A stretch of 64,000 nt of DNA from Erwinia aphidicola. GTDB lineage: Bacteria; Pseudomonadota; Gammaproteobacteria; Enterobacterales; Enterobacteriaceae. The stretch lies in assembly GCF_014773485.1 (NCBI RefSeq), contig NZ_JACXBP010000003.1, forward strand, positions 310,001 to 374,000, read 5' to 3'. The number at the start of each line of letters is the position of its first letter. The first letter of the stretch is position 1. This document shows, piece by piece, positions 47,961 to 56,987 of the stretch. Position numbers and translations under genes: made by a program. Under the pieces are notes generated by a model. It did no database searches, had not been told where the DNA came from, and saw only the letters and a program-made list of their open reading frames with translations.

Positions 47961-49255
47961 AAAATGGCAAAAAAAAGCCGATCGCACTGGGCGTGCTCCT
48001 GCTGCTGGCGGGCAGCGCTGCGGCACTGCTCAGCATGCAGCCCGAGATAGCGCCGATTTCACCACTGCAAACCCCTTCGTTCTCCGCGCAGAGCATCGCA
48101 CGCGGCAAAACGCTGGCCGCGCTTGGCGACTGTGCTGTCTGTCATACCCGCAAAGGCGGTGCAACGAACAGTGGTGGACTGGCAATGGAAAGTCCGTTTG
48201 GCACTATCTATACCAGCAATATCACCCCGGACATGGACAGCGGAATAGGCGCCTGGTCCTATCCGGCGTTTGAACGCGCCATGCGTCATGGCATTGACCG
48301 CCAGGGAAATTACCTCTATCCGGCGTTTCCTTACACCGCCTTCACCCACACCAACGACCAGGATATGCGGGATTTATATGCATATCTGATGAGCCAGCCC
48401 CGCGTCAGCTATCAGCCGCCGCAGACCAGCCTAAGGTTCCCGTTTAATATTCGCCGGGGCATGGCGGCCTGGAACTGGCTCTATCTGCAGCCGGGGGCGC
48501 TGCCGCCCAATCCTCAACAGGATGCGCAGTGGAATCGCGGCGCTTACCTTGCCGAAAGCCTCGGACACTGCAGCGCCTGCCACTCGCCGCGCAACTTCGC
48601 GGCGGCCGAAAAAACCGGGCGCGATCGTCTGGCAGGCGGCGTTGCCGAGGGCTGGACCGCGCCGGCACTCAACGGTAGCTCTCCGGCGCCGGTTGCATGG
48701 GATAAACCGCAGCTGATGCGCTATCTGCGCCACGGTTTTTCCGCCGAACACGGGGTGGCAACCGGTCCGATGGGGCCTGTAATAGCCGGGGGATTATCCC
48801 AGCTGCCAGACGAAGATCTGCAAGCGCTTGCCAGCTGGTTAAGCAGCTTCCAGCCGCCGAAAACGCAGCAGGCGGAAGCGCTGACGGCAGCGGCCGACCA
48901 GCGCAGTGAACGACTCGACTCACCTGGAGCCAGACAATATTCCGGATCCTGTATGGCCTGCCATTCTCAACAAAAAGGCCCGCAGCTCGCGGGAGTTCGC
49001 CCGTCGCTTGCGCTCAACAGCAATCTCTATCTTGGCGAGCCGGACAATCTTATCCGCATCGTACTCGATGGCATCGACCATCCAGCCAGTGACAATCTCG
49101 GCACCATGCCCGGTTTTCGTCACCAGCTTAATGACAGCCAGATTGCCATGCTGCTCAACTGGCTACGCACGGAGTTTGCCGGGCAGACCCCGTGGCAGGG
49201 GCTGCAGGATAAAGTGGCAGAAATTCGTAAGCAAAGCGCCAGGGAGTCGCAATGA
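47957..49255 (+). CDS. Triheme c-type cytochrome subunit of the hydroxylase
   Basis: 432 residues. An N-terminal anchor (KKKPIALGVLLLLAGSAAALL) then three heme sites, CAVCH, CSACH and CMACH, in three cytochrome c domains. It would take electrons from the Mo/Fe-S subunits to the respiratory chain, as in alcohol/aldehyde dehydrogenase cytochromes (AdhB/AldH) or the C-terminal part of NicB. ATGA overlap with the large-subunit gene. Confidence 0.92.
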   Translation: MKNGKKKPIALGVLLLLAGSAAALLSMQPEIAPISPLQTPSFSAQSIARGKTLAALGDCAVCHTRKGGATNSGGLAMESPFGTIYTSNITPDMDSGIGAWSYPAFERAMRHGIDRQGNYLYPAFPYTAFTHTNDQDMRDLYAYLMSQPRVSYQPPQTSLRFPFNIRRGMAAWNWLYLQPGALPPNPQQDAQWNRGAYLAESLGHCSACHSPRNFAAAEKTGRDRLAGGVAEGWTAPALNGSSPAPVAWDKPQLMRYLRHGFSAEHGVATGPMGPVIAGGLSQLPDEDLQALASWLSSFQPPKTQQAEALTAAADQRSERLDSPGARQYSGSCMACHSQQKGPQLAGVRPSLALNSNLYLGEPDNLIRIVLDGIDHPASDNLGTMPGFRHQLNDSQIAMLLNWLRTEFAGQTPWQGLQDKVAEIRKQSARESQ

Positions 49256-49830
49256 AAGCTGGAGTTCTGGTGATGGCTGCCGGGCGCAGCTCGCGCTATA
49301 TCGATCAAAGCGGTCAGCATAAGCTGCTGATCCGTCACCCCGCCTGTCACAATCTGCTGCTGCTGACCTATACCCTGCAGCTGGCTATCGCCGCCTGTGG
49401 AAAACGCGTAAACGTTGTGGCACGCCCCGAAGACCGTCAAATTATTGAGCTGGCACAGCGTTATCGCTGCGCCACCACCCTGATTGAAAGTGATGGGTTA
49501 GGGTCGTCAATTGCCGCCGGTGTTGCAGCACAACCCCAGTGGTCGGGCTGGCTGGTGATGCTGGCTGATTTACCCTGGCTCCAGCTCAGCACCGTTAAGC
49601 AGGTTTATGCCGGGCTGCAGTTAGCTGATGTCGTACGCCCGCTATGGCAAGGGCGCAGAGGACATCCGGTAGGTTTTAACGCCAGTCTGCGCGAGCAGCT
49701 GCTGGCGTTGAAGGGGGAAGACGGCGGGCGCCACGTCATCTCTCCTGCACCGCCGCTGCTGCTGGATGTCGATGACCCCGGCTGCGTGCGTGATATTGAC
49801 AGGCCCGCCGACTGGCACAGCGGGAGTTAA
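49252..49830 (+). CDS. MobA-like nucleotidyltransferase (molybdenum cofactor cytidylyltransferase MocA type)
   Basis: 192 residues. The N-terminus MKAGVLVMAAGRSSRY is the NTP loop; MLADLPWL contains the metal-binding Asp, and RGHPVGF is the MocA motif. It adds CMP (or GMP) to molybdopterin for the hydroxylase. Overlaps the cytochrome gene by four bases (ATGA). Confidence 0.88.
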   Translation: MKAGVLVMAAGRSSRYIDQSGQHKLLIRHPACHNLLLLTYTLQLAIAACGKRVNVVARPEDRQIIELAQRYRCATTLIESDGLGSSIAAGVAAQPQWSGWLVMLADLPWLQLSTVKQVYAGLQLADVVRPLWQGRRGHPVGFNASLREQLLALKGEDGGRHVISPAPPLLLDVDDPGCVRDIDRPADWHSGS

Positions 49831-49832
49831 GC

Positions 49833-50804
49833 ATGCGCTCACTGGATATTACGGTGCTGGAAAGTGCGCTGGGGTGGCTGCAACAGCAGCGCAGCATCTG
49901 GCTGTGTACCGTTCTGCACACCTGGGGGTCGGCCCCGCGCGCGCCCGGCGCGCTGCTGGCGGCCTCTGATGCTGGTGCGGTAAGCGGCTCACTCTCTGGC
50001 GGCTGTATTGAAGAGAGTTTCCTGCGCCGCCTGGCGGCAGGAGAATTTCGCCAGCCCAGCCAGCGCGTGCGCTATGGTGCAGGTGGACTGCAACCCGATA
50101 TCAGCCTGCCCTGTGGCGGCAGCCTTGAGGTGCTCATCGAGTACCTGCCCCCTTCGGCCGCAGCGGAGCGTTATCTCGCCCAGCTGCTGAGCGCGCAGCG
50201 CGGGGAGTGCTCATTACAGAAACGCGTCGTGACAGGCCAGTTTGCCCGGCTGACTCCCTGTGAAAAGGCCACGCCGCAGTCTGAAATTCGCTTTGATGAC
50301 CAGCAGGTCAGCCTGAAACTTACTGGCTCGACCACGCTATTGATAGCCGGACTGTCGCCGGTCGCTGACTACTGCATTCATCTGGCGCAGATGCTGGGCT
50401 ACGCTGTTGTGCTCTGTGAGCATCGTGAGCAGCCACTGGCAGCGTTCCTCGCCAACAGCACGCTGAGCGATGGCGTCACCGTGATAAAGCAGTTCCCGGC
50501 GCGTTATCTTGAACAGCATCAGTGCGCAGCACACACGGCCATCCTCTGCCTGACGCACGATGCGCGCATCGACGATCTCACCCTGATGGAAGCCTGTCGC
50601 GGTGCGGCGTTTTATATTGGCGCACTGGGTTCACCGCGCAACAGCATGCACAGGCTGGCACGGCTGGCGGCGTGCGGGGATTTAACGAAGGAGCAGCTGG
50701 CGCGCATCGCAGCCCCGGTTGGCCTGCCAATTGGCAGTAAAACGCCACCGGAGATTGCGCTGGCGATTATGGCGGATATTGTGCGGGTAAAAAACGGGCG
50801 CTGA
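49833..50804 (+). CDS. XdhC/PaoD-family molybdenum hydroxylase maturation factor
   Basis: 323 residues. The N-terminal XdhC domain contains TVLHTWGSAPRAPGALLA and GSLSGGCIEESFL. The C-terminal Rossmann domain has LIAGLSPVADYCIHLAQMLGY and FYIGALGSPRNSMHRLARL. It binds the cytosine cofactor and sulfurates and inserts it into the Mo subunit before export. Last gene of the cluster, two bases after the previous stop. Confidence 0.92.
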   Translation: MRSLDITVLESALGWLQQQRSIWLCTVLHTWGSAPRAPGALLAASDAGAVSGSLSGGCIEESFLRRLAAGEFRQPSQRVRYGAGGLQPDISLPCGGSLEVLIEYLPPSAAAERYLAQLLSAQRGECSLQKRVVTGQFARLTPCEKATPQSEIRFDDQQVSLKLTGSTTLLIAGLSPVADYCIHLAQMLGYAVVLCEHREQPLAAFLANSTLSDGVTVIKQFPARYLEQHQCAAHTAILCLTHDARIDDLTLMEACRGAAFYIGALGSPRNSMHRLARLAACGDLTKEQLARIAAPVGLPIGSKTPPEIALAIMADIVRVKNGR

Positions 50805-50840
50805 GGGCAGCGAGAGTGCTGCCCACAGGTAAGCGGGAGG

Positions 50841-51122
50841 TTACGACGGCTGGCGCGCCTGCAGGAACAGGTTGTCCCACATGCCAATCACCAGCGCCTG
50901 GTCACGCGGCGACAGTTCACCCGCCTGGATAGCATTTTGCAGGCTATTCTGTACCTGAATCTGCAGTGCCTCCGGGGTATGTTCGCCGCTCAGCTCCAGC
51001 TCGGCCACGGCCAGCGTCAGGTGACCGCGCAGATAGCCGCCGGCAAACAGCTCGTCGTCGCTGGCGTGATCCACCATGTCATCAATCAGGCCAAGAATAC
51101 GCGCCTCAAATTCATCGATCAT
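50841..51122 (-). CDS. yfcL: Conserved protein YfcL
   Basis: 93 residues (E. coli 92). [36 protein letters not shown] and [20 protein letters not shown] match. Function unknown. Backbone gene order resumes here. Confidence 0.95.
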   Translation of the reverse strand: MIDEFEARILGLIDDMVDHASDDELFAGGYLRGHLTLAVAELELSGEHTPEALQIQVQNSLQNAIQAGELSPRDQALVIGMWDNLFLQARQPS

Positions 51123-51153
51123 ATCTTTCCTCTGTAAGCAATTCGCGCGGCCG

Positions 51154-51702
51154 TTAGCACAAGTCTTCCGGCCAGGGAAACTGCGCCGCCGTTAGCGGGG
51201 GAGTTGAGTAAAACGAGCGAAGTTCGGCAATCAGTCGTGCCGGGCGCGTGGGAATACCTTTTTCCAGATATTCCATCACCTGAGCATGGACCTTACGCTG
51301 AAACGCAATGCGATCCGGCTCACAATCACCTTCAAGATTGTCACAACTTACATTGAACGGAAAGCCCGCTGCAACACTAAACATCCACTCCAGCGCCTGC
51401 GGTTTGATCTCCACTGATTCAAACTGGCTCTGCGTGGCTTCATCACGACCGTCCGGGCAGTACCAGTAGCCAAAATCCACCCGCTTGCGGCGCTCGGGAC
51501 CGGCAATACACCAGTGGGAAATTTCATGCATGCCGCTGGCGTAGAAACCGTGGGCAAAAACCACCCGGTTCCACGGCGAGCTGTCGTCAGCAGGAAGATA
51601 GATCGGTTCGTCGTCGCCTTTAATCAGGCGGGTCTGAAAATCATCCATAAAGCAGCGATCGAAGATGTCGATCAGGTCCTGATAGTGGTGTTGCGCGCTC
51701 AT
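51154..51702 (-). CDS. epmC: Elongation factor P hydroxylase EpmC
   Basis: 182 residues, as in E. coli EpmC (YfcM). [20 protein letters not shown] contains the iron-binding His residues, and [12 protein letters not shown] is conserved. It hydroxylates the beta-lysyl-modified Lys of EF-P, which helps ribosomes through polyproline stretches. Confidence 0.96.
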   Translation of the reverse strand: MSAQHHYQDLIDIFDRCFMDDFQTRLIKGDDEPIYLPADDSSPWNRVVFAHGFYASGMHEISHWCIAGPERRKRVDFGYWYCPDGRDEATQSQFESVEIKPQALEWMFSVAAGFPFNVSCDNLEGDCEPDRIAFQRKVHAQVMEYLEKGIPTRPARLIAELRSFYSTPPLTAAQFPWPEDLC

Positions 51703-51784
51703 AGCTGTTTGTCGTCAAAGTAAAAAAACGCGCAATTGTCGCATTTTGTCCGTCGGGTTTCGAGAACTATTCTCACCCCGCGCG

Positions 51785-52588
51785 TCAGCCCGTGAGCTGA
51801 TGAAACCAGCTGACTAACTGTGCGCCGTGGCTGTCATACAGCAGTTTGGCGCTCATCACCGCGGAGACAATCACAATCATCGGGCGGATAAGCGTTTGCC
51901 CTTTGCTCAGCACCATCCTCGCCCCGAGACGCGCGCCGCACACCTGGCCGACCAGCATCACCAAACCCACCAGCCATACCACTTTGCCGCCAATCATAAA
52001 CAGCATCAGGCCACCGAGGTTGGAGGTAAAGTTCAGCACTTTGGCATGCGCGGTCGACTTCGCCAGGTTGTAGCCGCACAGCGTGACAAACGCCAGCGCG
52101 TAGAATGACCCGGCACCAGGGCCAAAGAAGCCATCGTAAAAGCCCACGCAGCCCCCGGTCACCAGGGCAAACGGCAAGCCGTGCAGACGACGCTGGCGAT
52201 CTTCCTCGCCAATCTTCGGCATCAGCAGGAAATAGAGGCCAATGGCAATCACCAGCAGCGGCAGCAGCTGGCGCAAAATATCGCCCTTAACGTGCTGCAC
52301 CAGCAGTGCACCGCTGATTGAACCTAGAAAAGTCAGCGCAATATTCAGCTTCTGCTGGCTGAGATCGACCGCTTTACGGCGGATGAAATAGAGGCTGGCA
52401 GAAAAAGATCCCCCCACCGACTGCAGCTTATTGGTCGCCAGCGCCTGGGCCGGTGACAGCCCCGCCGCCAGCAGCGCCGGAACGGTTAACAGCCCGCCGC
52501 CGCCCGCAATAGAATCGATAAAACCCGCCAGTAACGCCACCAGAAACAGCACGCCGAGCAACCACGGCGCCACGCTAACCCATTCCAT
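51785..52588 (-). CDS. yfcA: TSUP-family membrane transporter YfcA
   Basis: 267 residues (E. coli 269), eight predicted helices. GFIDSIAGGGGLLTVPALLAAGL and GFYDGFFGPGAGSFYALAFV are TauE/SafE family motifs. Substrate unknown (sulfonate/sulfur compounds by family). Confidence 0.95.
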   Translation of the reverse strand: MEWVSVAPWLLGVLFLVALLAGFIDSIAGGGGLLTVPALLAAGLSPAQALATNKLQSVGGSFSASLYFIRRKAVDLSQQKLNIALTFLGSISGALLVQHVKGDILRQLLPLLVIAIGLYFLLMPKIGEEDRQRRLHGLPFALVTGGCVGFYDGFFGPGAGSFYALAFVTLCGYNLAKSTAHAKVLNFTSNLGGLMLFMIGGKVVWLVGLVMLVGQVCGARLGARMVLSKGQTLIRPMIVIVSAVMSAKLLYDSHGAQLVSWFHQLTG

Positions 52589-52597
52589 TTTAACGCC

Positions 52598-53425
52598 TTA
52601 CAGTAAGTGTTTATCCAGCAGAGCCTGACACGACGGCGGCAACGGCGGCGGCTCGCGCTTCACCGGTGGCGTGCTGCCCGGTTTTGGCGGAGCAAACCAG
52701 CTCTGCAGCTCGGCTCCGCAGCCGTCACCCGGCGGCGGCAGCGGCTGGTCCTGACACTCCAGGCTGTCCGCCGGGCAGCGCAGGCGCACGTGCATATGCG
52801 CACGATGCTGGAACCACGGTCGCACCTTGCGCAGCCAGTCGCGATCGCTACCGGCATCGGCACACAGCTGCTTTTTAATCGCCGGATTGACAAAAATGCG
52901 CGTAACCTCGTTATCTTTCGCCGCCAGTTTAATCAGGCTGTCGATCTCAGGCTGCCAGTGACGCGCCACGACATTTTTGCCATCGGCAGCCACCAGATCG
53001 AGCGGCTGAGGCTTGAGCAACATCTGCTGCGTCCAGCGCTGTTTCGGCAGCTGCAGCCAGATGTCCACGTCCAGACCGGACTGGTGGCTGGCATGACCGC
53101 TGCTGAAACGCCCACCGGCCGCCATGCCCATATCGCCGACCAGCACTTCGCCGAGGCCCAGCTGACGGGTCTGGGTGCTCAGCCGTTGGATAAAGGCGAT
53201 CAGATCCGGGTGGCCATAATAGCGCCGCTGATCGGTCCGCATTACCTGATAGCCCGCTGCCTCCAGCGGTAGCGCCTGAGCGCCGATAATACAGCCGTTG
53301 GCGAAGCCGCCAATCGACTGCGGCGCACCGCTGACCGGCTGGCGAATAGTCTGCCACGGGGTGGCGGCCTGGACTGTGGCGCCGATCATCAGCAGCGCGC
53401 CCAGGGCGATTAGCGTCTTTTTCAT
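52598..53425 (-). CDS. mepA: Penicillin-insensitive murein endopeptidase MepA
   Basis: 275 residues from ATG 53425. Signal peptide to about 20 ([20 protein letters not shown]). LAS-type zinc peptidase: [15 protein letters not shown] and [11 protein letters not shown] hold the metal ligands. It cleaves D-Ala-mDAP cross-links. Proline-rich C-terminus. Four bases after aroC. Confidence 0.96.
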   Translation of the reverse strand: MKKTLIALGALLMIGATVQAATPWQTIRQPVSGAPQSIGGFANGCIIGAQALPLEAAGYQVMRTDQRRYYGHPDLIAFIQRLSTQTRQLGLGEVLVGDMGMAAGGRFSSGHASHQSGLDVDIWLQLPKQRWTQQMLLKPQPLDLVAADGKNVVARHWQPEIDSLIKLAAKDNEVTRIFVNPAIKKQLCADAGSDRDWLRKVRPWFQHRAHMHVRLRCPADSLECQDQPLPPPGDGCGAELQSWFAPPKPGSTPPVKREPPPLPPSCQALLDKHLL

Positions 53426-53429
53426 TGCA

Positions 53430-54515
53430 TTACCAGCGTGGGTAAGTGGTTTCAACATCGGCGTTCTGCGCGCGGTGGCGCAGCAGGTGGTCCATCAGCA
53501 CAATCGCCATCATCGCTTCGGCAATGGGCACTGCGCGGATCCCCACGCAAGGATCGTGACGGCCCTTGGTGATCATCTCCACTTCTTCCCCGCTACGCGT
53601 CAGCGTCTTGCCCGGCACGGTAATGCTGGAAGTCGGTTTCATCGCCAGGTTGGCAACAATGGTCTGACCGCTGCTGATCCCGCCTAAGATGCCGCCCGCG
53701 TGGTTGCTCTGGAAACCGCTGCTGCGGATTTCGTCGCGGTGCTCGCTGCCGCGCTGGCCGACGACCGCAAAGCCATCACCGATTTCAATGCCTTTCACCG
53801 CATTGATGCTCATCAGCGCGTGCGCCAGGTCAGCGTCCAGGCGGTCAAACACCGGCTCGCCGAGACCCGCCGGAACATTCTCTGCCATCACCGTGACTTT
53901 CGCCCCGATGGAGTCGCCCTCTTTTTTCAGGGCGCGCATCAGTTCGTCCAGCGCTTCCAGCTTTGACGGATCCGGACAGAAGAACGGATTCTGTTCAACC
54001 TGGTCCCACGCTTTCAGCTCGCAGGCGACGTCACCAATCTGCGCCAGATAGCCGCGCACTTTGATGCCGTGCTTCATTTCGAGGTATTTTTTAGCAATCG
54101 CACCGGCCGCCACGCGCATCGCGGTTTCACGCGCTGAAGAGCGCCCGCCGCCGCGGTAGTCGCGGAAGCCGTACTTCTGGTCGTAGGTGTAATCCGCATG
54201 ACCCGGGCGATAGAGATCTTTGATCGCGCCGTAGTCCTGCGAGCGCTGATCGGTATTTTCGATCAGCAGTCCGATGCTGGTGCCGGTGGTGCGCCCTTCG
54301 AACACGCCCGACAGAATTTTCACCTGGTCCGGCTCGCGGCGCTGGGTAGTGTAGCGTGAAGTGCCCGGACGGCGACGATCGAGATCGTGCTGAAGGTCGG
54401 CTTCGGTCAGCGGGATCCCCGGCGGTACGCCATCCACGATACAACCGAGGGCGATGCCGTGCGATTCGCCGAACGTTGTGACCCGAAATACTTGTCCAAT
54501 GGTATTACCCGCCAT
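53430..54515 (-). CDS. aroC: Chorismate synthase AroC
   Basis: 361 residues, as in E. coli. Converts EPSP to chorismate using reduced [23 protein letters not shown] and [20 protein letters not shown] are diagnostic. Coupled in E. coli order with prmB upstream and mepA downstream. Confidence 0.98.
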   Translation of the reverse strand: MAGNTIGQVFRVTTFGESHGIALGCIVDGVPPGIPLTEADLQHDLDRRRPGTSRYTTQRREPDQVKILSGVFEGRTTGTSIGLLIENTDQRSQDYGAIKDLYRPGHADYTYDQKYGFRDYRGGGRSSARETAMRVAAGAIAKKYLEMKHGIKVRGYLAQIGDVACELKAWDQVEQNPFFCPDPSKLEALDELMRALKKEGDSIGAKVTVMAENVPAGLGEPVFDRLDADLAHALMSINAVKGIEIGDGFAVVGQRGSEHRDEIRSSGFQSNHAGGILGGISSGQTIVANLAMKPTSSITVPGKTLTRSGEEVEMITKGRHDPCVGIRAVPIAEAMMAIVLMDHLLRHRAQNADVETTYPRW

Positions 54516-54541
54516 ACGGCTTCCTCGCTAAAATTTAAAAA

Positions 54542-55474
54542 TCAGTCTTTATAGATTTTGAAATGATGTTGTGCGTCGATAATCTGCTGTTTGGTCAGCA
54601 TAAACACGCCGTCACCGCCGTTATCAAACTCCAGCCAGGTAAACGGTACATCCGGATACTGCTCGATCATATGCACCATGCTGTTGCCCACTTCGCAAAT
54701 CAGCACGCCCTGCTCGCTGAGATAATCCGGTGCGCAGGCCAAAATACGGCGCGCCAGCTTCAGCCCATCGCGACCCGCAGCCAGGCCGAGTTCCGGCTCG
54801 TGACGGTACTCGTTCGGCAGGTCGTCCATATCGTCGGCGTCAACGTAGGGCGGGTTAGTGACGATCAAATCGTACTGCGTTTTAGGCAGTTCGCGGAACA
54901 GGTCAGCGCGGATCGGCGTGACGTGGTGGTCAAGGCCGTGCGCGCTGATATTTTGTTCAGTCACCGCCAGCGCATCCGTGGAGATATCCACCGCATCGAC
55001 TTCCGCATCCGGGAAGGCGTAAGCACAGGCAATCGCGATACAGCCGCTGCCGGTACACATATCAAGAATGTGCTGCGGCTCGTCAGCGATCAGACCGGCA
55101 AAGCGATTATTGATCAACTCGCCAATCGGTGAACGCGGCACCAGCACGCGCTCGTCGACGTAGAATTCGTGGCCGCAGAACCAGGCTTTGTTAGTCAGGT
55201 AGGAGACCGGAATGCGCTCGTTGATACGGCGGATCACGCGCTCAACGATGCGGTGACGCTCGCTGGAAGTGAGGCGCGCCGTGCGCATATCTTCAGGAAT
55301 ATCCAGCGGCAGATAGAGCGTTGGCAGCACCAGCTGAACGGCTTCGTCCCAGGGATTGTCGGTGCCGTGGCCGTACCAGATGTCAGCGGCAGAAAAACGG
55401 CTGACCGACCAGCGCAACATATCCTGAATAGTGTGCAGTTCATTGACTGCTTCTTCGACGAAAATTTTGTCCAA
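54542..55474 (-). CDS. prmB: 50S ribosomal protein L3 glutamine methyltransferase PrmB
   Basis: 310 residues, as in E. coli. The SAM motif is [15 protein letters not shown] and the Gln-binding motif NPPYVD. Methylates a glutamine of ribosomal protein uL3 during assembly. Confidence 0.97.
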   Translation of the reverse strand: MDKIFVEEAVNELHTIQDMLRWSVSRFSAADIWYGHGTDNPWDEAVQLVLPTLYLPLDIPEDMRTARLTSSERHRIVERVIRRINERIPVSYLTNKAWFCGHEFYVDERVLVPRSPIGELINNRFAGLIADEPQHILDMCTGSGCIAIACAYAFPDAEVDAVDISTDALAVTEQNISAHGLDHHVTPIRADLFRELPKTQYDLIVTNPPYVDADDMDDLPNEYRHEPELGLAAGRDGLKLARRILACAPDYLSEQGVLICEVGNSMVHMIEQYPDVPFTWLEFDNGGDGVFMLTKQQIIDAQHHFKIYKD

Positions 55475-55674
55475 AGTGCCCTCCGCAGGCCGTTCTGTTA
55501 TACCCGGGCGTTAGTTTGCCATGAAGCTGGTGATAATTCAGCGCGCAGGGGTGAAAAAGCTGAGATTTGTTTCAGCCGCGGGCGCGGAAAAGGTAGACTG
55601 GCGACAGAAAATGACTGAAACGCCCCTTTAAAGCGGTTGCGAAACAGCAGCCAGGAAAATAGTGACCTACAGAG

Positions 55675-56223
55675 ATGAGCAAAAAAGAGAAGCTGAGCGC
55701 GGAAGATGAGGCGCTGTTTCGCGGGTTGATGAGCGGCACGCGCAAGCTGGCGCAGGACACCATTGTTCATAAACCACTGCGTAAAAAGATAAGTGAAGTC
55801 CCGCAGAAACGCCTGTTGTCGGAACAGATAGATAACAGCCACTATTTTTCCGACGAGTTTCAGCCGCTGCTGGCCAGCGAAGGCGCGGTGCGCTATGTGC
55901 GTGCGGATGTTGACCACTACAAGCTGAAGCAGCTGCGCCGTGGTGATTTCAGCCCGGAGATTTTCCTCGATCTGCACGGTTTAACGCAGAATCAGGCTAA
56001 GCAGGAGTTGGGCGCGCTGATTGCCGCCTGTCGCCGTGAGCATATTTTTTGTGCCAGCGTGATGCACGGGCACGGTAAACACGTTCTGAAGCAGCAGACA
56101 CCGCTGTGGCTGGCACAGCATCCGCACGTAATGGCATTTCATCAGGCACCCAAGCTATTTGGCGGCGATGCCGCGCTGCTGGTGCTGATTGAAGTGGAAG
56201 AGTGGTTACCGCCGGATATTTGA
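55675..56223 (+). CDS. smrB: Ribosome-rescue endonuclease SmrB
   Basis: 182 residues (E. coli 183). The C-terminal Smr domain has [14 protein letters not shown] and MHGHGKHVL, catalytic for mRNA cleavage at collided ribosomes. The N-terminal helix-rich part recruits it to collided ribosomes. Divergent from prmB. Confidence 0.96.
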   Translation: MSKKEKLSAEDEALFRGLMSGTRKLAQDTIVHKPLRKKISEVPQKRLLSEQIDNSHYFSDEFQPLLASEGAVRYVRADVDHYKLKQLRRGDFSPEIFLDLHGLTQNQAKQELGALIAACRREHIFCASVMHGHGKHVLKQQTPLWLAQHPHVMAFHQAPKLFGGDAALLVLIEVEEWLPPDI

Positions 56224-56246
56224 GGAAAGTTTTGAATATTTAGTCG

Positions 56247-56326
56247 GGGCGGACCCTTTGTTTCGGTCCGCCCGTGGCGGGTGACGCATCGTCGAAGCGG
56301 GCCGACCTGCTTTTTCGGTCGGCCCG
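56247..56326. repeat. Two GC-rich hairpins between smrB and sixA
   Basis: GGGCGGACC (56247-56255) pairs with GGTCCGCCC (56265-56273), and CGGGCCGACC (56298-56307) pairs with GGTCGGCCCG (56317-56326), each with a nine-base loop containing T-runs. They lie between convergent smrB and sixA. They look like copies of one element, and the first repeats the core of the hairpin at 1012. Confidence 0.65.
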
Positions 56327-56334
56327 TAAGGCAA

Positions 56335-56817
56335 TTACATCGCCTTGGCTAATTTCGCCGGAGAGACCTGCCACTCCAGCTTGCCCAGCACATTTTCCGC
56401 ATCGAAGTCGATGCAGGCAATGGCGGAAGTGGCGAACATCGGCGGCGCTTCCTGCGGGCACAGCTCTGCCACCAGGTAGCCCACCAGCGGCAGGTGCGAA
56501 ATCACCAGCGCCGACTTCACGCCTTCATTCGCCAGCGCGTGCAGGTAGCACGCCACCAGCCCGGGGTCGCCACCCGGGGTTAATTCTGGCAGCACATCCT
56601 CACCTTCCGGCAGAGGCAGCGCTTCACGCACCGTGCTGAGAGTCTGCTGGGCGCGCAGATAGGGACTGACCAACACCCGTTCAATATCAACCGACTGACC
56701 GCTAAGCCAGGTCGCCATTTGACGGGTTTCATCACAGCCGCAGTGAGTCAAAGGTCGAACTGAATCACTTGCTGCATCTAAAGCCGCATCGCCGTGACGC
56801 ATTATGAAAACTTGCAT
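56335..56817 (-). CDS. sixA: Phosphohistidine phosphatase SixA
   Basis: 160 residues (E. coli 161). RHG motif at FIMRHGDA, with His catalysis; a second His lies in ALVISHLPLVGYL. Dephosphorylates His-phospho proteins such as NPr of the nitrogen PTS. Confidence 0.96.
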   Translation of the reverse strand: MQVFIMRHGDAALDAASDSVRPLTHCGCDETRQMATWLSGQSVDIERVLVSPYLRAQQTLSTVREALPLPEGEDVLPELTPGGDPGLVACYLHALANEGVKSALVISHLPLVGYLVAELCPQEAPPMFATSAIACIDFDAENVLGKLEWQVSPAKLAKAM

Positions 56818-56987
56818 ATAGCACCGCTGTTGTTAAACAAAAACGCCGGGGGACAACGCCAACCGACTCTTCATTCAGAGAATGAACGCTGTGTTGTACC
56901 CCAATGCCTTGAGTATAGTCAACCGATTGTTTACTTATTGAGCGCCCTGGTGGGCACCCGCCATAAGTAACTCACCCCGTGACCAGA

